This document shows, piece by piece, positions 32,704 to 41,700 of a stretch of 64,000 nt of DNA. The position numbers and the translations under genes were made by a program. How positions within the stretch are numbered: the stretch's first letter is position 1; each line of letters opens with the position of its first letter. Under the pieces are notes generated by a model. That model was not told where the DNA came from and ran no database searches. It worked only from the letters and a program-made list of their open reading frames with translations. The DNA is taken from positions 930,001 through 994,000 of the forward strand of contig NZ_CP023564.1 of the NCBI RefSeq assembly GCF_002407065.1. The letters run 5' to 3'. This DNA is from Brachybacterium ginsengisoli (GTDB lineage Bacteria > Actinomycetota > Actinomycetes > Actinomycetales > Dermabacteraceae).

Positions 32704-33920
32704 GAGGAGCCCTCCTGGGCGGTTAGCGGCAGCATCGCGGTCACGGTCCAGCCGCCGTCGGCCTCGGGACCCGCCAGCAGGCTGCCGCCGAGCAGCGTGA
32801 CCCGCTCCTGCATCCCGCGCAGCCCGTGACCGGATCCGGTGATCGCCGCGGCGGCGCCCCCGGCTGTCGCGTCCCGGGTCGCGCTGCCATTGTGCACCCG
32901 CAGCACGAGCACGTCCTCCGTGGGAGCGATCTCCACCTCGAGCGCGGCACCGGGCGCATGGCGCACCGCGTTGCTCAGCGCCTCCTGCGTGATGCGGAAG
33001 GCGGCGACCTGCAGGGAGGGGCTCGGCTCCGGGGAGGGGGCGTCGAAGTGCAGGCTCACCTCGGCTCCTGCCCGTCGGGCGCCCTCCACCAGCTCCGGGA
33101 TGTCGGCGATCCCCTGCTGCGGGGTGAGCTCGGGGACGTGGTCCTCCGTGCGCAGCACCCCCAGCAGCCGGCGCATCTCCAGCAGCGATCCCCGCGCCGT
33201 CTCGGCGATCTCCTCGAACTCGGAGGTGGCGGCCTCCGGCAGCTCCGGGATGCGATATCGGGCGGTCGAGGCCTGCACCTGGATCAGCGAGGTGGTGTGC
33301 GCGATGACGTCGTGCAGCTCGCGGGCGATCCGGGTGCGCTCCTCGACCAGCAGACGGCGCTCCTGCTCCGCCGCCGAGTGCGCCCGCTCGCGCGTGAGCT
33401 CCTCGCCCACCCGGATCCGGCCCGCCAGGAGAGAGCCCACGATGAGCGCGGACCCCGTCAGGGACGTCGTGACCAGGAGGTCCACACCCGCGGTGCCGGT
33501 CACGGCGGTCGTCGGCAGGACGGCCGAGAGCACCAGCGGACCGGCCGTGCCCACCGCCCACGAGGCGAGTCCCAGGCGCCAGCCGTGCCGGGTGGTGGTC
33601 ACGAGCAGGAACAGGACGAAGGCGATCATCGCCGGCACGGACCACGGCCAGGGCCAGGAGGGCTCGCGCTCCGCTCCGGCGAACAGGGGGAGCGCGATCG
33701 CGGCGAGGCCGAAGACCACCAGCGCCGCACGAGGACGGTCGATGGCCAGCAGCGGCGCCCCGCACAGCAGCGCCCCGAGCGGGAGCGCGATGGTCACCGG
33801 GGTGCGGTAGCCCGCGGAATGGATCGCGACCAGCACGGTGAACAGGGCGATCGTCGCCACCAGGAGGGCGATGAGCATCCAGGGGCGCAGGGCGCGGTGG
33901 GGCGCGGAGTCGGTGGTCAC
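32700..33920 (-). CDS. Sensor histidine kinase (HisKA_3/NarX-like)
   Basis: The 406-residue kinase has five to six N-terminal membrane helices (residues about 12-155) without a large external domain, a dimerisation segment with RIARELHDVIAHTTSLIQVQ (phospho-accepting His near 202), and an ATP-binding domain with ALSNAVRHAPGA (N box) and GSGHGLRGMQERVTLLGG (G box). It starts at GTG 33920. The intramembrane-sensing layout is typical of actinobacterial kinases responding to envelope stress. It is the first gene of the two-component operon. Confidence 0.93.
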   Translation of the reverse strand: MTTDSAPHRALRPWMLIALLVATIALFTVLVAIHSAGYRTPVTIALPLGALLCGAPLLAIDRPRAALVVFGLAAIALPLFAGAEREPSWPWPWSVPAMIAFVLFLLVTTTRHGWRLGLASWAVGTAGPLVLSAVLPTTAVTGTAGVDLLVTTSLTGSALIVGSLLAGRIRVGEELTRERAHSAAEQERRLLVEERTRIARELHDVIAHTTSLIQVQASTARYRIPELPEAATSEFEEIAETARGSLLEMRRLLGVLRTEDHVPELTPQQGIADIPELVEGARRAGAEVSLHFDAPSPEPSPSLQVAAFRITQEALSNAVRHAPGAALEVEIAPTEDVLVLRVHNGSATRDATAGGAAAAITGSGHGLRGMQERVTLLGGSLLAGPEADGGWTVTAMLPLTAQEGSS

Positions 33921-33990
33921 CCGTCGATCCTAGGAACCACGGCGAGCGGGTGCATCCACCGCAGGAGGGGTCCGCGTAGTCCCAGCGAGG

Positions 33991-34033
33991 GATCTGCCCC
34001 CGGCCGCCGGTATCGGGCGGCCGGGGGCGGATC
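33991..34033 (-). terminator. Terminator after the sugar ABC operon
   Basis: GCCCCCGGCCGCC (33996-34008) pairs with GGCGGCCGGGGGC (34016-34028), flanked by GATC on both sides. It follows the stop of the permease gene at 34042 on the minus strand. Confidence 0.75.
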
Positions 34034-34041
34034 CGGGGTCA

Positions 34042-34968
34042 TCACTTCACCGCGCCCTGGGTGAGCCCGGCGATCACCCACTTCTGGGTGAGGACGTAGA
34101 CCACGATCGCCGGGGCCATCGCCATCAGGTACGAGGCGAAGGCGATGTTGTAGTTGTTGCTGAACTGGTCCTGGAACATCTGCTGCAGCACGGGGAGCGT
34201 CTGCAGCTCGGGGTTCGTGGTGATGAGGTTCGGCATCATGAAGTCGTTCCACGAGCCCAGGAAGGCGAAGATCCCCACCGTCGCGGACATCGGCGCCAGC
34301 AGCGGGACGATCAGCCGCACGAACACCTGCCAGGTGCTCGCGCCGTCCACCCGCATCGACTCCTCGAGCGAGAGCGGGATCGAGCGCAGGAACGCCGTGA
34401 ACAGCAGCGTGTTGAACGCGAGCGCGAACACGATGTGCAGGATCGCCACCCCGAGCGGGTTGTCGAGCCCCACCAGACCCGTGAGCTTCACCTGCGGCAG
34501 GGCCACCACCGGGAACGGGATGAACATCGCCGCGAGCAGGTAGAAGAAGGACCAGCGGAACAGCCGACGGTCCCAGTTGCGCACGATCGCGAACGCTGCC
34601 AGCGAGGAGATCAGGATCTCGCCCGCCACGGCGACCGCCGTGATGAGAGCGGAGATCGCCAGACCGCGCGGGAAGTTGGTCAGCTGCCAGGCCTCGCGGA
34701 AGCCCTCGATCGAGAAGGGCGCGGGCAGGGTGAACGCGGAGCCGTCGACGGCCTGCGCGGTCGTCTTCAGCGACATGTTCACGGTCACCAGCAGCGGGAT
34801 CAGCACGGCGAGCGAGCACACGATGAGTATCACGGTGAGCGGCCAGTTGTAGCGGTCGGTGCCGACGCCCTTGCGTCGTCCGCGGCGTCGTGCGCCGGGC
34901 GTCGGGGTCGACGGATCTCCGGCGGAGGACCGGCCGGCGGGCGGGGTGGAGGTCTGGGTGGTGCTCAT
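34042..34968 (-). CDS. Sugar ABC transporter permease (MalG type)
   Basis: The 308-residue protein has six membrane helices after a Ser/Thr/Pro- and Arg-rich cytosolic start (GARRRGRRKGVG). The ATPase-contact EAA loop reads EESMRVDGASTWQVFVRLIV, the carbohydrate-uptake-1 family signature. Its ATG overlaps the stop of the partner permease by 4 nt. With 34965-35921 and 35956-37239 it forms a binding-protein-dependent sugar importer. No ATP-binding gene is in the operon, so a shared ATPase of the MsiK type encoded elsewhere is expected. Confidence 0.93.
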   Translation of the reverse strand: MSTTQTSTPPAGRSSAGDPSTPTPGARRRGRRKGVGTDRYNWPLTVILIVCSLAVLIPLLVTVNMSLKTTAQAVDGSAFTLPAPFSIEGFREAWQLTNFPRGLAISALITAVAVAGEILISSLAAFAIVRNWDRRLFRWSFFYLLAAMFIPFPVVALPQVKLTGLVGLDNPLGVAILHIVFALAFNTLLFTAFLRSIPLSLEESMRVDGASTWQVFVRLIVPLLAPMSATVGIFAFLGSWNDFMMPNLITTNPELQTLPVLQQMFQDQFSNNYNIAFASYLMAMAPAIVVYVLTQKWVIAGLTQGAVK

Positions 34969-35921
34969 GCTCCGAAACTCGCTTTCCCGGCGGTGAGCCG
35001 CAGCTGGAGGCCGGCGAGGATCACGGTGATCAGGAAGAACACCGCGGCGTTCGCCATCTGGTAGCCGTAGTCGCCGCCGCCGAAGCCCTTGAAGATCGAC
35101 ATCGCGATGGAGGTGGTGGCGGTGCCCGGGCCGCCGTCGGTGAGGCCCACGATCACGTCGTAGGCGTTGAGGAAGCCCTTGAATCCCAGGATCGTGTTGA
35201 TGAGGATGAAGCCCGAGACCATCGGCAGGGTGATGCGCAGCAGGCGCTGCCACGCGCTGGCGCCGTCGATCGAGGCCGCCTCGTACAGCTCGGTCGGGAT
35301 CGTCACCAGACCGGCGATGTAGATGAGCATCGCGCCGGGGATCGAGGACCAGGCGGTCACGATCACGATGCCGAGCCAGGCGAGGTTCTCGTTGGCCAGG
35401 ATCGGCTCGGCGAGCACGTCGATGCCCAGGGCGGCGCCCAGGGCGGGCAGCGAGTTCGAGAACAGGAACTTGAACACGAACGCGATGATGATGCCCGAGA
35501 TGACCATGGGGATCACGAAGATGGTGCGCAGCGCCGTCTGGAAGCGGATCCTCGAGGTCAGCATGACCGCGAGCGCGAAGGCGATGACGTTGACCGCGAT
35601 CACCGTGATCAGGGCGAAGCCCAGCGTGAACAGGTACGCGCTGAGGATGTTCGGGTCCTGGAACAGCGCGATGTAGTTCCGCAGCCCGATGAACTCGTAG
35701 TCGCCGAAGCCGAGGGAGTTCGTGAAGCTGTAGTAGAAGCCGATGATGGCCGGAAGCGTGATCGCCAGGGTGAAGACCGCCAGGGCCGGGAAGAGGAAGA
35801 GGTAGTAGATCGGGTCCACCCGGCGCCGCGATCGGCTCTGCACGGGGGCGGGGGAGGACTGCGGGCGGGTGTCCGGCCCGCTCTCGCTGATCCTCGGGGC
35901 GGGTGATGTCTGCGCTGACAT
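34965..35921 (-). CDS. Sugar ABC transporter permease (MalF type)
   Basis: The 318-residue protein has six to seven membrane helices; the first segment is IYYLFLFPALAVFTLAITLP, typical of the MalF-type partner in carbohydrate-uptake-1 systems. The EAA loop reads ELYEAASIDGASAWQRLLRI. It pairs with the MalG-type permease downstream (4-nt overlap) and lies 34 nt after the binding-protein gene. The substrate cannot be read from sequence. The divergent ROK regulator and the Gfo/Idh/MocA dehydrogenase point to a sugar, sugar acid or inositol-like compound. Confidence 0.93.
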   Translation of the reverse strand: MSAQTSPAPRISESGPDTRPQSSPAPVQSRSRRRVDPIYYLFLFPALAVFTLAITLPAIIGFYYSFTNSLGFGDYEFIGLRNYIALFQDPNILSAYLFTLGFALITVIAVNVIAFALAVMLTSRIRFQTALRTIFVIPMVISGIIIAFVFKFLFSNSLPALGAALGIDVLAEPILANENLAWLGIVIVTAWSSIPGAMLIYIAGLVTIPTELYEAASIDGASAWQRLLRITLPMVSGFILINTILGFKGFLNAYDVIVGLTDGGPGTATTSIAMSIFKGFGGGDYGYQMANAAVFFLITVILAGLQLRLTAGKASFGA

Positions 35922-35955
35922 GGGAGTGTCCTTGGGGTCGACGGCGGGAGACCGC

Positions 35956-37239
35956 TCAGGCGCGGTACGCGAGCCGGGCGAAGTCGGAATCGAGCTGGGT
36001 GAGGATCGGCTCGGGATCCGCGCCGAACACGATCGACTGGAGGTAGTTCCCGAAGGGGATCGTGGGCGGTATGAACTGTGAGGCGCCCATGTAGAACTTC
36101 CCCTCGTCGTAGAAGGGCTGCATCTCCGAGATCCGCGGATCCTTCACCTCGGGGGCGTCGTCCGTGGTGGAGAACGCGAGAGCCAGCTCGTTGTAGGGGA
36201 ACTGGATCTCCGGGAGCATCAGATGCTGGAGGAACGCCCGGGCGCCCTCCTTCTGGTCGGCCTGCTCGGGGATCCACAGGGAGAGGTCGATGTTCACGCG
36301 GATCTTGAGGTCCGCGGGATCGTCGGTCACCGGCAGCGGGAAGGACCCCAGCTCGACGTCGGTGGCGGCCTTCTCGATCTCCACCAGGGCCCACGGTCCC
36401 TGGAGGTACATGGCGGCCTTGCCCTGCGCCATCGCCGTGTTCCCGTCGCCGTACGCGCGGCTGTTCGCGTCGTCGTTGAAGTACGGCAGCAGCTCGAGCA
36501 TCTGCTGGACCGGCTCGAGGAGCGTCTTCTGGAAGGACACCGCCGAATCGGGGCCGACGTCCTCGCCGATCTCGTTGAGCTGGGCGAAGAAGTCCCGCAC
36601 GTCGACCCGGCCGCCGATGACGTAGTCGAACAGCCCCTGGGTGAGCGTCCACAGCTCCGTGAACGTGCCGTAGAACGGCGTGATGTCGGCGGCGAGCAGG
36701 TCGTCGCAGACAGAGAGCAGCTCGTCCCAGGTGGTGGGGACCTCCAGCCCGTTGTCCGCGAAGATCTGCTTGTTGTAGATGACGGAGGAGGCGGCGACCG
36801 AGTAGGGGATCACGCTGGTGCGGCCCTCGTAGCCGGGATACCACTCCACCAGGTCCAGCACGTCGGCGCGGACCATGCCCGCCTCGGGGAGGTCCGAGAG
36901 GTCCGACAGGGCACCGCGGGCCATGAAGCGGTTCATGTCGAGGTTGTAGTTCTGCAGGGCGAGGTCCGGCGGGTTGGCGCGCACGAAGCCGGCCTGCAGG
37001 TTGGTCGCCACGTCGTGGATGTAGGTGAAGTCCGACTGCTCGGCGTTGAAGTCGGCGACGAGCTCGCGGAAGTGCTCGATCACCTCGCGCTTGGACTGGT
37101 AGAAGGTCACGCGGGGGCGGCCGGAGCCGCTGCAGCCGCTCAGACCTCCCAGGGCCAGGGCGCCGGCGGCGCCGGCGGTGAGCAGGGAGCGGCGGCTGGG
37201 CGGGCCCGGCCGGCCGACGGTGGGGTCAGTGGGTGACAA
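35956..37239 (-). CDS. Extracellular sugar-binding lipoprotein (family 1)
   Basis: The 427-residue solute-binding protein has a SRRSLLTAGAAGALALGG signal (twin-arginine-like) ending in the lipobox LSGC. Mature features are VTFYQSKREVIEHFRELVAD, YNLDMNRFMARGALSDLS, IPYSVAASSVIYNKQIFADN, GKAAMYLQGPW and ARAFLQHL, all characteristic of the MalE/UgpB class. The start is TTG 37239, supported by GAGGAG 6 nt upstream; no ATG is available before the signal. It is the first gene of the operon, transcribed away from the ROK regulator across a 98-nt gap with candidate operators. Confidence 0.92.
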   Translation of the reverse strand: MSPTDPTVGRPGPPSRRSLLTAGAAGALALGGLSGCSGSGRPRVTFYQSKREVIEHFRELVADFNAEQSDFTYIHDVATNLQAGFVRANPPDLALQNYNLDMNRFMARGALSDLSDLPEAGMVRADVLDLVEWYPGYEGRTSVIPYSVAASSVIYNKQIFADNGLEVPTTWDELLSVCDDLLAADITPFYGTFTELWTLTQGLFDYVIGGRVDVRDFFAQLNEIGEDVGPDSAVSFQKTLLEPVQQMLELLPYFNDDANSRAYGDGNTAMAQGKAAMYLQGPWALVEIEKAATDVELGSFPLPVTDDPADLKIRVNIDLSLWIPEQADQKEGARAFLQHLMLPEIQFPYNELALAFSTTDDAPEVKDPRISEMQPFYDEGKFYMGASQFIPPTIPFGNYLQSIVFGADPEPILTQLDSDFARLAYRA

Positions 37240-37257
37240 CGGCGTCTCCTCGGCATC

Positions 37258-37277
37258 GCAACGGTTTATTCAGTTGC
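37258..37277. promoter_or_regulatory. Candidate ROK operator in divergent promoter region
   Basis: GCAAC-N10-GTTGC (37258-37277) surrounds an A+T-rich centre unlike the rest of the window, 19 nt before the binding-protein start. A second dyad, GTGGCG/CGCCAC (37290-37314), lies nearer the regulator start. One or both could be bound by the ROK regulator to control the divergent operons. Confidence 0.45.
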
Positions 37278-37337
37278 TAGATTTAATGCGTGGCGAAAGT
37301 ATGCTGTGCGCCACACACCGCGTCAAGGAGGAGCCCG

Positions 37338-38594
37338 ATGGTCGTGTCGACGAGCGTGCTGCGACGCCTGAACATCCAGGCGCTCCTCCGGCACGCCCTC
37401 GCCGTCGAGACCTTCACCGCCGCCGAGGCCATGGAGGCAACCGGCCTCGCCCGGGCAACCGTCCTGGGCCTGTGCGACGAGCTGATCGGCGCGGGCTGGC
37501 TCGAGGAGATCGAGGACAGCCGCGCCGCCGGGCTCACCACGCGCGGCCGCCCCGCCCGACGCCACCGGCTGCGCCACGACGCCGGCATCCTGGTCGGCGT
37601 CGACGCAGGCCGCCGCGGCTACACCGCCCGCGCCGCCGACCTCCACGGCGCCACCCTCGCCACCGCCCACCGCGAGCACGATCCGGACACGGTGGACCGC
37701 GCCCAGCGCATCGCCACCGTGAGCGCCCTCGTCGACGAGGTGCTCGCCGGCAGCGACGCCGTCGGCCCGCCGCTGCTCACCGTGGTGGGGATCCCCGCCC
37801 CCGTGGACGCCCACGGCGTCTCCCCGGTGGACGTCAGCGCCTTCTGGCATCTCATGAACCCCGGCTTCGACGAGCACCTCGAGGGCACCGTCCTGGTCGA
37901 GAACGACGCGAACCTCACCGCGCTCGCCGAGCTCGCCCGGCACCCGGAGCAGAACCTGGCGGTGCTGCTGGTCGGGGAGCGGATCGGCGCCGGCCTGGTG
38001 GTGGACGGGAAGCTGCTCCACGGAGCACGCGGCGGCGCCGGCGAGATGCGCTTCCTCGACGCCATCCTCCAGGACGACCTCGGCGCCGAGGGCGTCGGCT
38101 CCCTGGCCCGGCGCTGGACCCTCGAGGAGCTGGCCTCCGGCGCCGACTCGACCGCGCTCGCCGCGATCCCCGCCGAGCAGCTCACCGCTGTCGACGTGTT
38201 CGCCGCGGCGGCCGCCGGCGACGAGGTGGCCCGCCGGGTGCTCGACCGCATCGGGGAGCGCATCGCACGGATCGCGGCGATCCTCGTGAGCCTGCTCGGC
38301 ATCGAGCGGATCGTCGTCGCGGGCGCCGTCTCCGACGCGATCGGGCCCGTGCTCGCCCACACCAGCGAGGTGCTGACCGAGATCTCCCGCGCCCCGTTCC
38401 CGGAGATCGTCGCGAGCACGCTGGGTCGCGAGGTGGTCGTCACCGGCGCGATCGAGCTCGCACTGTCCCGCCTGCGCTCCGCACCCCTGGACGTGCTCAG
38501 AACCTCCCCCGGCCCGGCCGAGGGGACAGATCGTGCAGGGTCGGAACCGCCGACGCCTGCACAGACCCACCCACGAGAGGACCCCGCACCATGA
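37338..38594 (+). CDS. ROK family transcriptional regulator
   Basis: The 418-residue protein combines an N-terminal helix-turn-helix (TAAEAMEATGLARATVLGLC, about 32-52) with a ROK sugar-kinase-like domain: GILVGVDAGRRGYTARAADL, VENDANLTALAEL, VGERIGAGLVVDGKLLHGA and GGAGEMRFLD. The CxCGxxGC zinc motif found in many ROK proteins is absent. AAGGAG precedes ATG 37338. It should sense a sugar or derivative and repress the divergent transporter. Its stop overlaps the dehydrogenase start by 4 nt. Confidence 0.92.
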   Translation: MVVSTSVLRRLNIQALLRHALAVETFTAAEAMEATGLARATVLGLCDELIGAGWLEEIEDSRAAGLTTRGRPARRHRLRHDAGILVGVDAGRRGYTARAADLHGATLATAHREHDPDTVDRAQRIATVSALVDEVLAGSDAVGPPLLTVVGIPAPVDAHGVSPVDVSAFWHLMNPGFDEHLEGTVLVENDANLTALAELARHPEQNLAVLLVGERIGAGLVVDGKLLHGARGGAGEMRFLDAILQDDLGAEGVGSLARRWTLEELASGADSTALAAIPAEQLTAVDVFAAAAAGDEVARRVLDRIGERIARIAAILVSLLGIERIVVAGAVSDAIGPVLAHTSEVLTEISRAPFPEIVASTLGREVVVTGAIELALSRLRSAPLDVLRTSPGPAEGTDRAGSEPPTPAQTHPREDPAP

Positions 38595-39688
38595 CCTCAG
38601 CAGCCCCGCAGGACGCCCAGCCCCGACTGCGCGCCGGAGTGATCGGCCTGGGCTGGGCCGGCCAGCAGCACGTGGCCGCCTATGCCGCCGACCCCACCGT
38701 CGACCTCGTCGCGCTCTCGGCGATGGAGGAGCACCTGCTGGAGCAGTTCGGCGAGCAGCACCAGGTGCCCGGCCGCTACCAGGACTGGAAGCAGATGATC
38801 GCCGAGGCCGAGCTCGACATCGTCTCGATCGCGACGCCCACCTTCCTCCACGAGCCGATGGCGATCCACGCCCTCGGAGCGGGCGTCAACGTCATCACCG
38901 AGAAGCCCATGGCCCAGGACGGCGAAGCGGCCGGCCGCATGGTCGAGGCCGCCCGAAAGGCCGGGCGCGTGCTGGACGTGTCCTTCAACCACCGCCGTCG
39001 CGGGGACGTCGCCGCCCTCAAGACCGTGGTCGACTCCGGCGTGCTGGGCAAGCTCTACTACGCCAAGACCGGCTGGATCCGCCGCCAGGGCATCCCGGGC
39101 CTGGGCACCTGGTTCACCAAGGCGCAGAGCTCCGGCGGCGGCGCGATGATGGACATCGGCATCCACATGCTCGACATGACCCTGCACCTGATGGGCGAGC
39201 CCGAGGTCACCGCCGCCTCCGCCTCCACGCATGCCGAGTTCGGCCCGCTGGGCCGCGGCGGCTCCGGCTTCGGCATCTCCCAGGTCGAGGAAGGCGCGCC
39301 CTTCGAGGTCGAGGACCTCGCCACCGCGTTCCTGCGCCTCGACGGCGGCGGCACGCTGCTGCTCGAGTCCAGCTGGGCCCAGTGGATCCCGAACGATCTC
39401 TGCTACGTCACCCTCTACGGGGCCGACGGCGGCGCCACGATCGAGTGGGGCGCCCCGACCGGACCGAAGATCACCGTGTGGACCGAGGTCGCCGGGATCC
39501 CCGCCGAGCTGCATCCCGCGGTGGGCGAGGACGGCCACCACGCCGCGGCCGTCGCCGACTTCGTGGCGAAGGTGCGCTCCGGCGACGTCACCGAGCACGA
39601 CGGTTCGCTGCCGCACCGCCGTGCCCGCGTGATCGACGCCTGCTACGCCTCGGCGAAGGCCGGTACCGAGGTCGCCGTTCAGGCCTGA
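38591..39688 (+). CDS. Gfo/Idh/MocA family NAD(P)-dependent oxidoreductase
   Basis: The 365-residue protein has the Rossmann start LRAGVIGLGWAGQQHVAAY, the family motif ITEKPMAQDGEAA (EKP near 100, with catalytic Lys), SFNHRRRGDVAALKTVV, MMDIGIHMLDMTLHLMGEPE (GxHxxD-type catalytic region) and a C-terminal sheet domain. Members oxidise or reduce sugars, inositols or their derivatives. The ATGA overlap with the ROK regulator and the divergent sugar importer imply that it processes the imported compound. A strong terminator follows. Confidence 0.93.
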   Translation: MTSAAPQDAQPRLRAGVIGLGWAGQQHVAAYAADPTVDLVALSAMEEHLLEQFGEQHQVPGRYQDWKQMIAEAELDIVSIATPTFLHEPMAIHALGAGVNVITEKPMAQDGEAAGRMVEAARKAGRVLDVSFNHRRRGDVAALKTVVDSGVLGKLYYAKTGWIRRQGIPGLGTWFTKAQSSGGGAMMDIGIHMLDMTLHLMGEPEVTAASASTHAEFGPLGRGGSGFGISQVEEGAPFEVEDLATAFLRLDGGGTLLLESSWAQWIPNDLCYVTLYGADGGATIEWGAPTGPKITVWTEVAGIPAELHPAVGEDGHHAAAVADFVAKVRSGDVTEHDGSLPHRRARVIDACYASAKAGTEVAVQA

Positions 39689-39700
39689 TCGCCCGCAGAC

Positions 39701-39747
39701 GACAGGACGGGCCGACCGCGACGATGTCGCAGCCGGCCCGTCCTGTC
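39701..39747. terminator. Bidirectional terminator
   Basis: GACAGGACGGGCCG (39701-39714) pairs exactly with CGGCCCGTCCTGTC (39734-39747), with an inner GCGAC/GTCGC stem. Right after it, CCTGTCGTGCGGGG-like units repeat three times (39741-39790). Confidence 0.8.
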
Positions 39748-39830
39748 GTGCGGGGAGTCCTGTCGTGCGGGGGTTCCTCCGTGCGGGGAACCCGTCCCCG
39801 CCGGGACCTCAGCTCATCCTCGCAGGGAGG

Positions 39831-40748
39831 TCACTCGCCCTCGACGGCGGGGAGGACGTCGGGGTTCTCCTCGAGCCACTTCTCCACGCCCTCGGCCTCC
39901 TTGTCCGTGTAGTCGTTGACCACGAGGTCCTCGAGCGAGCCGTACTGCTCGTCGTCCAGCGCGATGCCGCTGATGAACTCCGCGGCATCCGCGAAGTCCT
40001 CGGAGAAGCCGGGGCGTGCCAGGAAGTGCAGCCCCTCGGTCTCACCCATCGCCCCCTCGGGATCCTCGAGGTCCTTCACGGCGAAGGTCGAGTTGGCCCA
40101 GAACGGACGCCACAGGGTGACCACGATGTCGGTCTCCGCCTCGGTGGCCTTCTTCAGCTCGGAGAGCATCGCGGCCGTCGAGGAGGTCACCAGCTCGTAC
40201 TCGCCGTCGAGCTCGTAGGCGGGCATCATCGAGTCCTGGGTGACGCCGGTGAGGCCGGCGCCGGGCTCGATGCCGTAGATCTTCCCGCCGAACATGTCGG
40301 CGTTGCCCTTGAGGTCGGCGATCGAGGTGATGTCGGTGTACTCCGGCACCGCGATCGTGAGCACCGCGTTCTTGTAGTAGGTGGCGAGGTCCTCGATGTC
40401 CTCGCCGTACTCGGCCATGTACTTCTCGTGGGTGACCTCCGGCCAGGCCGACGGGTAGATGTCGATGTCGCCCGAGGCCAGGGCCGAGTACAGCGCCGCG
40501 GGCTGCTCGATCTCCTGGTGCTCGACCGTGTAGCCCATCGTCTCCAGACGGTTCTGGAGCAGGTAGGCGGTGCTCAGCCCGTCGGTCCAGGAGGGGACGT
40601 AGCCGAGGGTGATGGTCCCGCCGCCGGAGCCGCTGCCGCCGTCGGAGCCGCAGGCCGCGAGGCCGAGGCCGGCCAGGCCGACACCGCCCAGGAGGGCGGA
40701 GCGCCGGGTGAGGGGTCGGGTGATCAGGGGAGTGCGTCGCACGGTCAT
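39831..40748 (-). CDS. opuAC: Glycine betaine/proline ABC transporter substrate-binding lipoprotein
   Basis: The 305-residue protein has a twin-arginine-like signal (LTRRSALLGG) and lipobox LAAC. The mature domain shows the OpuAC/ProX pattern: ITLGYVPSWTDGLSTAYLLQ, SGDIDIYPSAWPEVTHEKYM, YGIEPGAGLTGVTQDSM and TDIVVTLWRPFWANSTFAV. The Trp residues in these segments would form the cage for the trimethylammonium group. It is the third gene of the ATPase-permease-binding-protein operon, 43 nt after the permease. Confidence 0.93.
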   Translation of the reverse strand: MTVRRTPLITRPLTRRSALLGGVGLAGLGLAACGSDGGSGSGGGTITLGYVPSWTDGLSTAYLLQNRLETMGYTVEHQEIEQPAALYSALASGDIDIYPSAWPEVTHEKYMAEYGEDIEDLATYYKNAVLTIAVPEYTDITSIADLKGNADMFGGKIYGIEPGAGLTGVTQDSMMPAYELDGEYELVTSSTAAMLSELKKATEAETDIVVTLWRPFWANSTFAVKDLEDPEGAMGETEGLHFLARPGFSEDFADAAEFISGIALDDEQYGSLEDLVVNDYTDKEAEGVEKWLEENPDVLPAVEGE

Positions 40749-40791
40749 GTCGATCGTCCTTTCGGTGGTGGGTGGATCAGGGTCGGGAGGG

Positions 40792-41700
40792 TCAGGCGCC
40801 CGCGGCGGCGCGACGGGCGCGGGCCCGTGCGATGACGTTCAGCAGGGAGCCGGTGCGGTCGCCGGGATCGCCGAGGGCGGCGGTGAGGCGGTCCAGGAAG
40901 ACGGCCAGGAAGACCACCGAGAGCCCGGCTTCGACGCCGAGGGGCAGGTCGAGGGTCGAGATGCCTGCCACGACCTCCTTGCCGAGGCCCGGGGCGCCCA
41001 CCATGCCGGCGATGACACCCATGGACAGCGCCAGCATGATCACCTGGTTGATGCCGGCCATGATGGTCGGCACCGCCAGGGGCAGCTGGATGCCGCTCAG
41101 GATCTGCCAGGGGGTGGCGCCGAAGGCCTCGCCGGCCTCGACGGTCTCGGAATCCACCTGGCGGATCCCCAGCTCGGTCATGCGCACGCCCGGGGGCAGC
41201 GCGAAGATGATGGTCGAGACGATGCCCGGGACCACGCCGATCGAGAAGAACACGACCGTGGGTATCAGGTAGACGAAGGCGGGCATCGTCTGCATGAAGT
41301 CGAGGATCGGTCGCACGATGGCGCTGGCCACCCGGCTCCGGGCGGCGAGGATGCCGACGGGGATCGCGATCACGACGGCGATGACGGTGGCGACCAGCAC
41401 CAGGGCGGTGGTCTCCATCATGTGCTCCCACTGGCCCATCGAGAGCACCACCAGGAACATCACGGCGGTGCCGAGGGCGAGCTTCCAGGAGCGCACGGCC
41501 CAGGCGACCAGCGCCAGGAGCACGATCATCACCAGGGCGGGAACGGCGGTGAGGCCGTCGGTGAGGCCTTCGGTCACGGTGGAGAAGACAACCTTGATCA
41601 GATCGAACAGTCCCGACGCGTTGTCGGTCAGCCAGTCGACGCCGTCCTTGACCCAGTCGCCGACGGGGAGCCGGGGGATGACGCTGTCCTCGGGGTTCAT
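40792..41700 (-). CDS. opuAB: Glycine betaine/proline ABC transporter permease
   Basis: The 302-residue membrane protein corresponds to ProW/OpuAB: six helices, a long N-terminal periplasmic-type stretch (VIPRLPVGDWVKDGVDWLTD) and the EAA loop GEAFGATPWQILSGIQLPLA. FMQTMPAFVYLIPTVVFF and VSTIIFALPPGVRMTELGIR are highly typical. Its ATG overlaps the ATPase stop by 4 nt. It forms the membrane channel of the betaine importer. Confidence 0.94.
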   Translation of the reverse strand: MNPEDSVIPRLPVGDWVKDGVDWLTDNASGLFDLIKVVFSTVTEGLTDGLTAVPALVMIVLLALVAWAVRSWKLALGTAVMFLVVLSMGQWEHMMETTALVLVATVIAVVIAIPVGILAARSRVASAIVRPILDFMQTMPAFVYLIPTVVFFSIGVVPGIVSTIIFALPPGVRMTELGIRQVDSETVEAGEAFGATPWQILSGIQLPLAVPTIMAGINQVIMLALSMGVIAGMVGAPGLGKEVVAGISTLDLPLGVEAGLSVVFLAVFLDRLTAALGDPGDRTGSLLNVIARARARRAAAGA

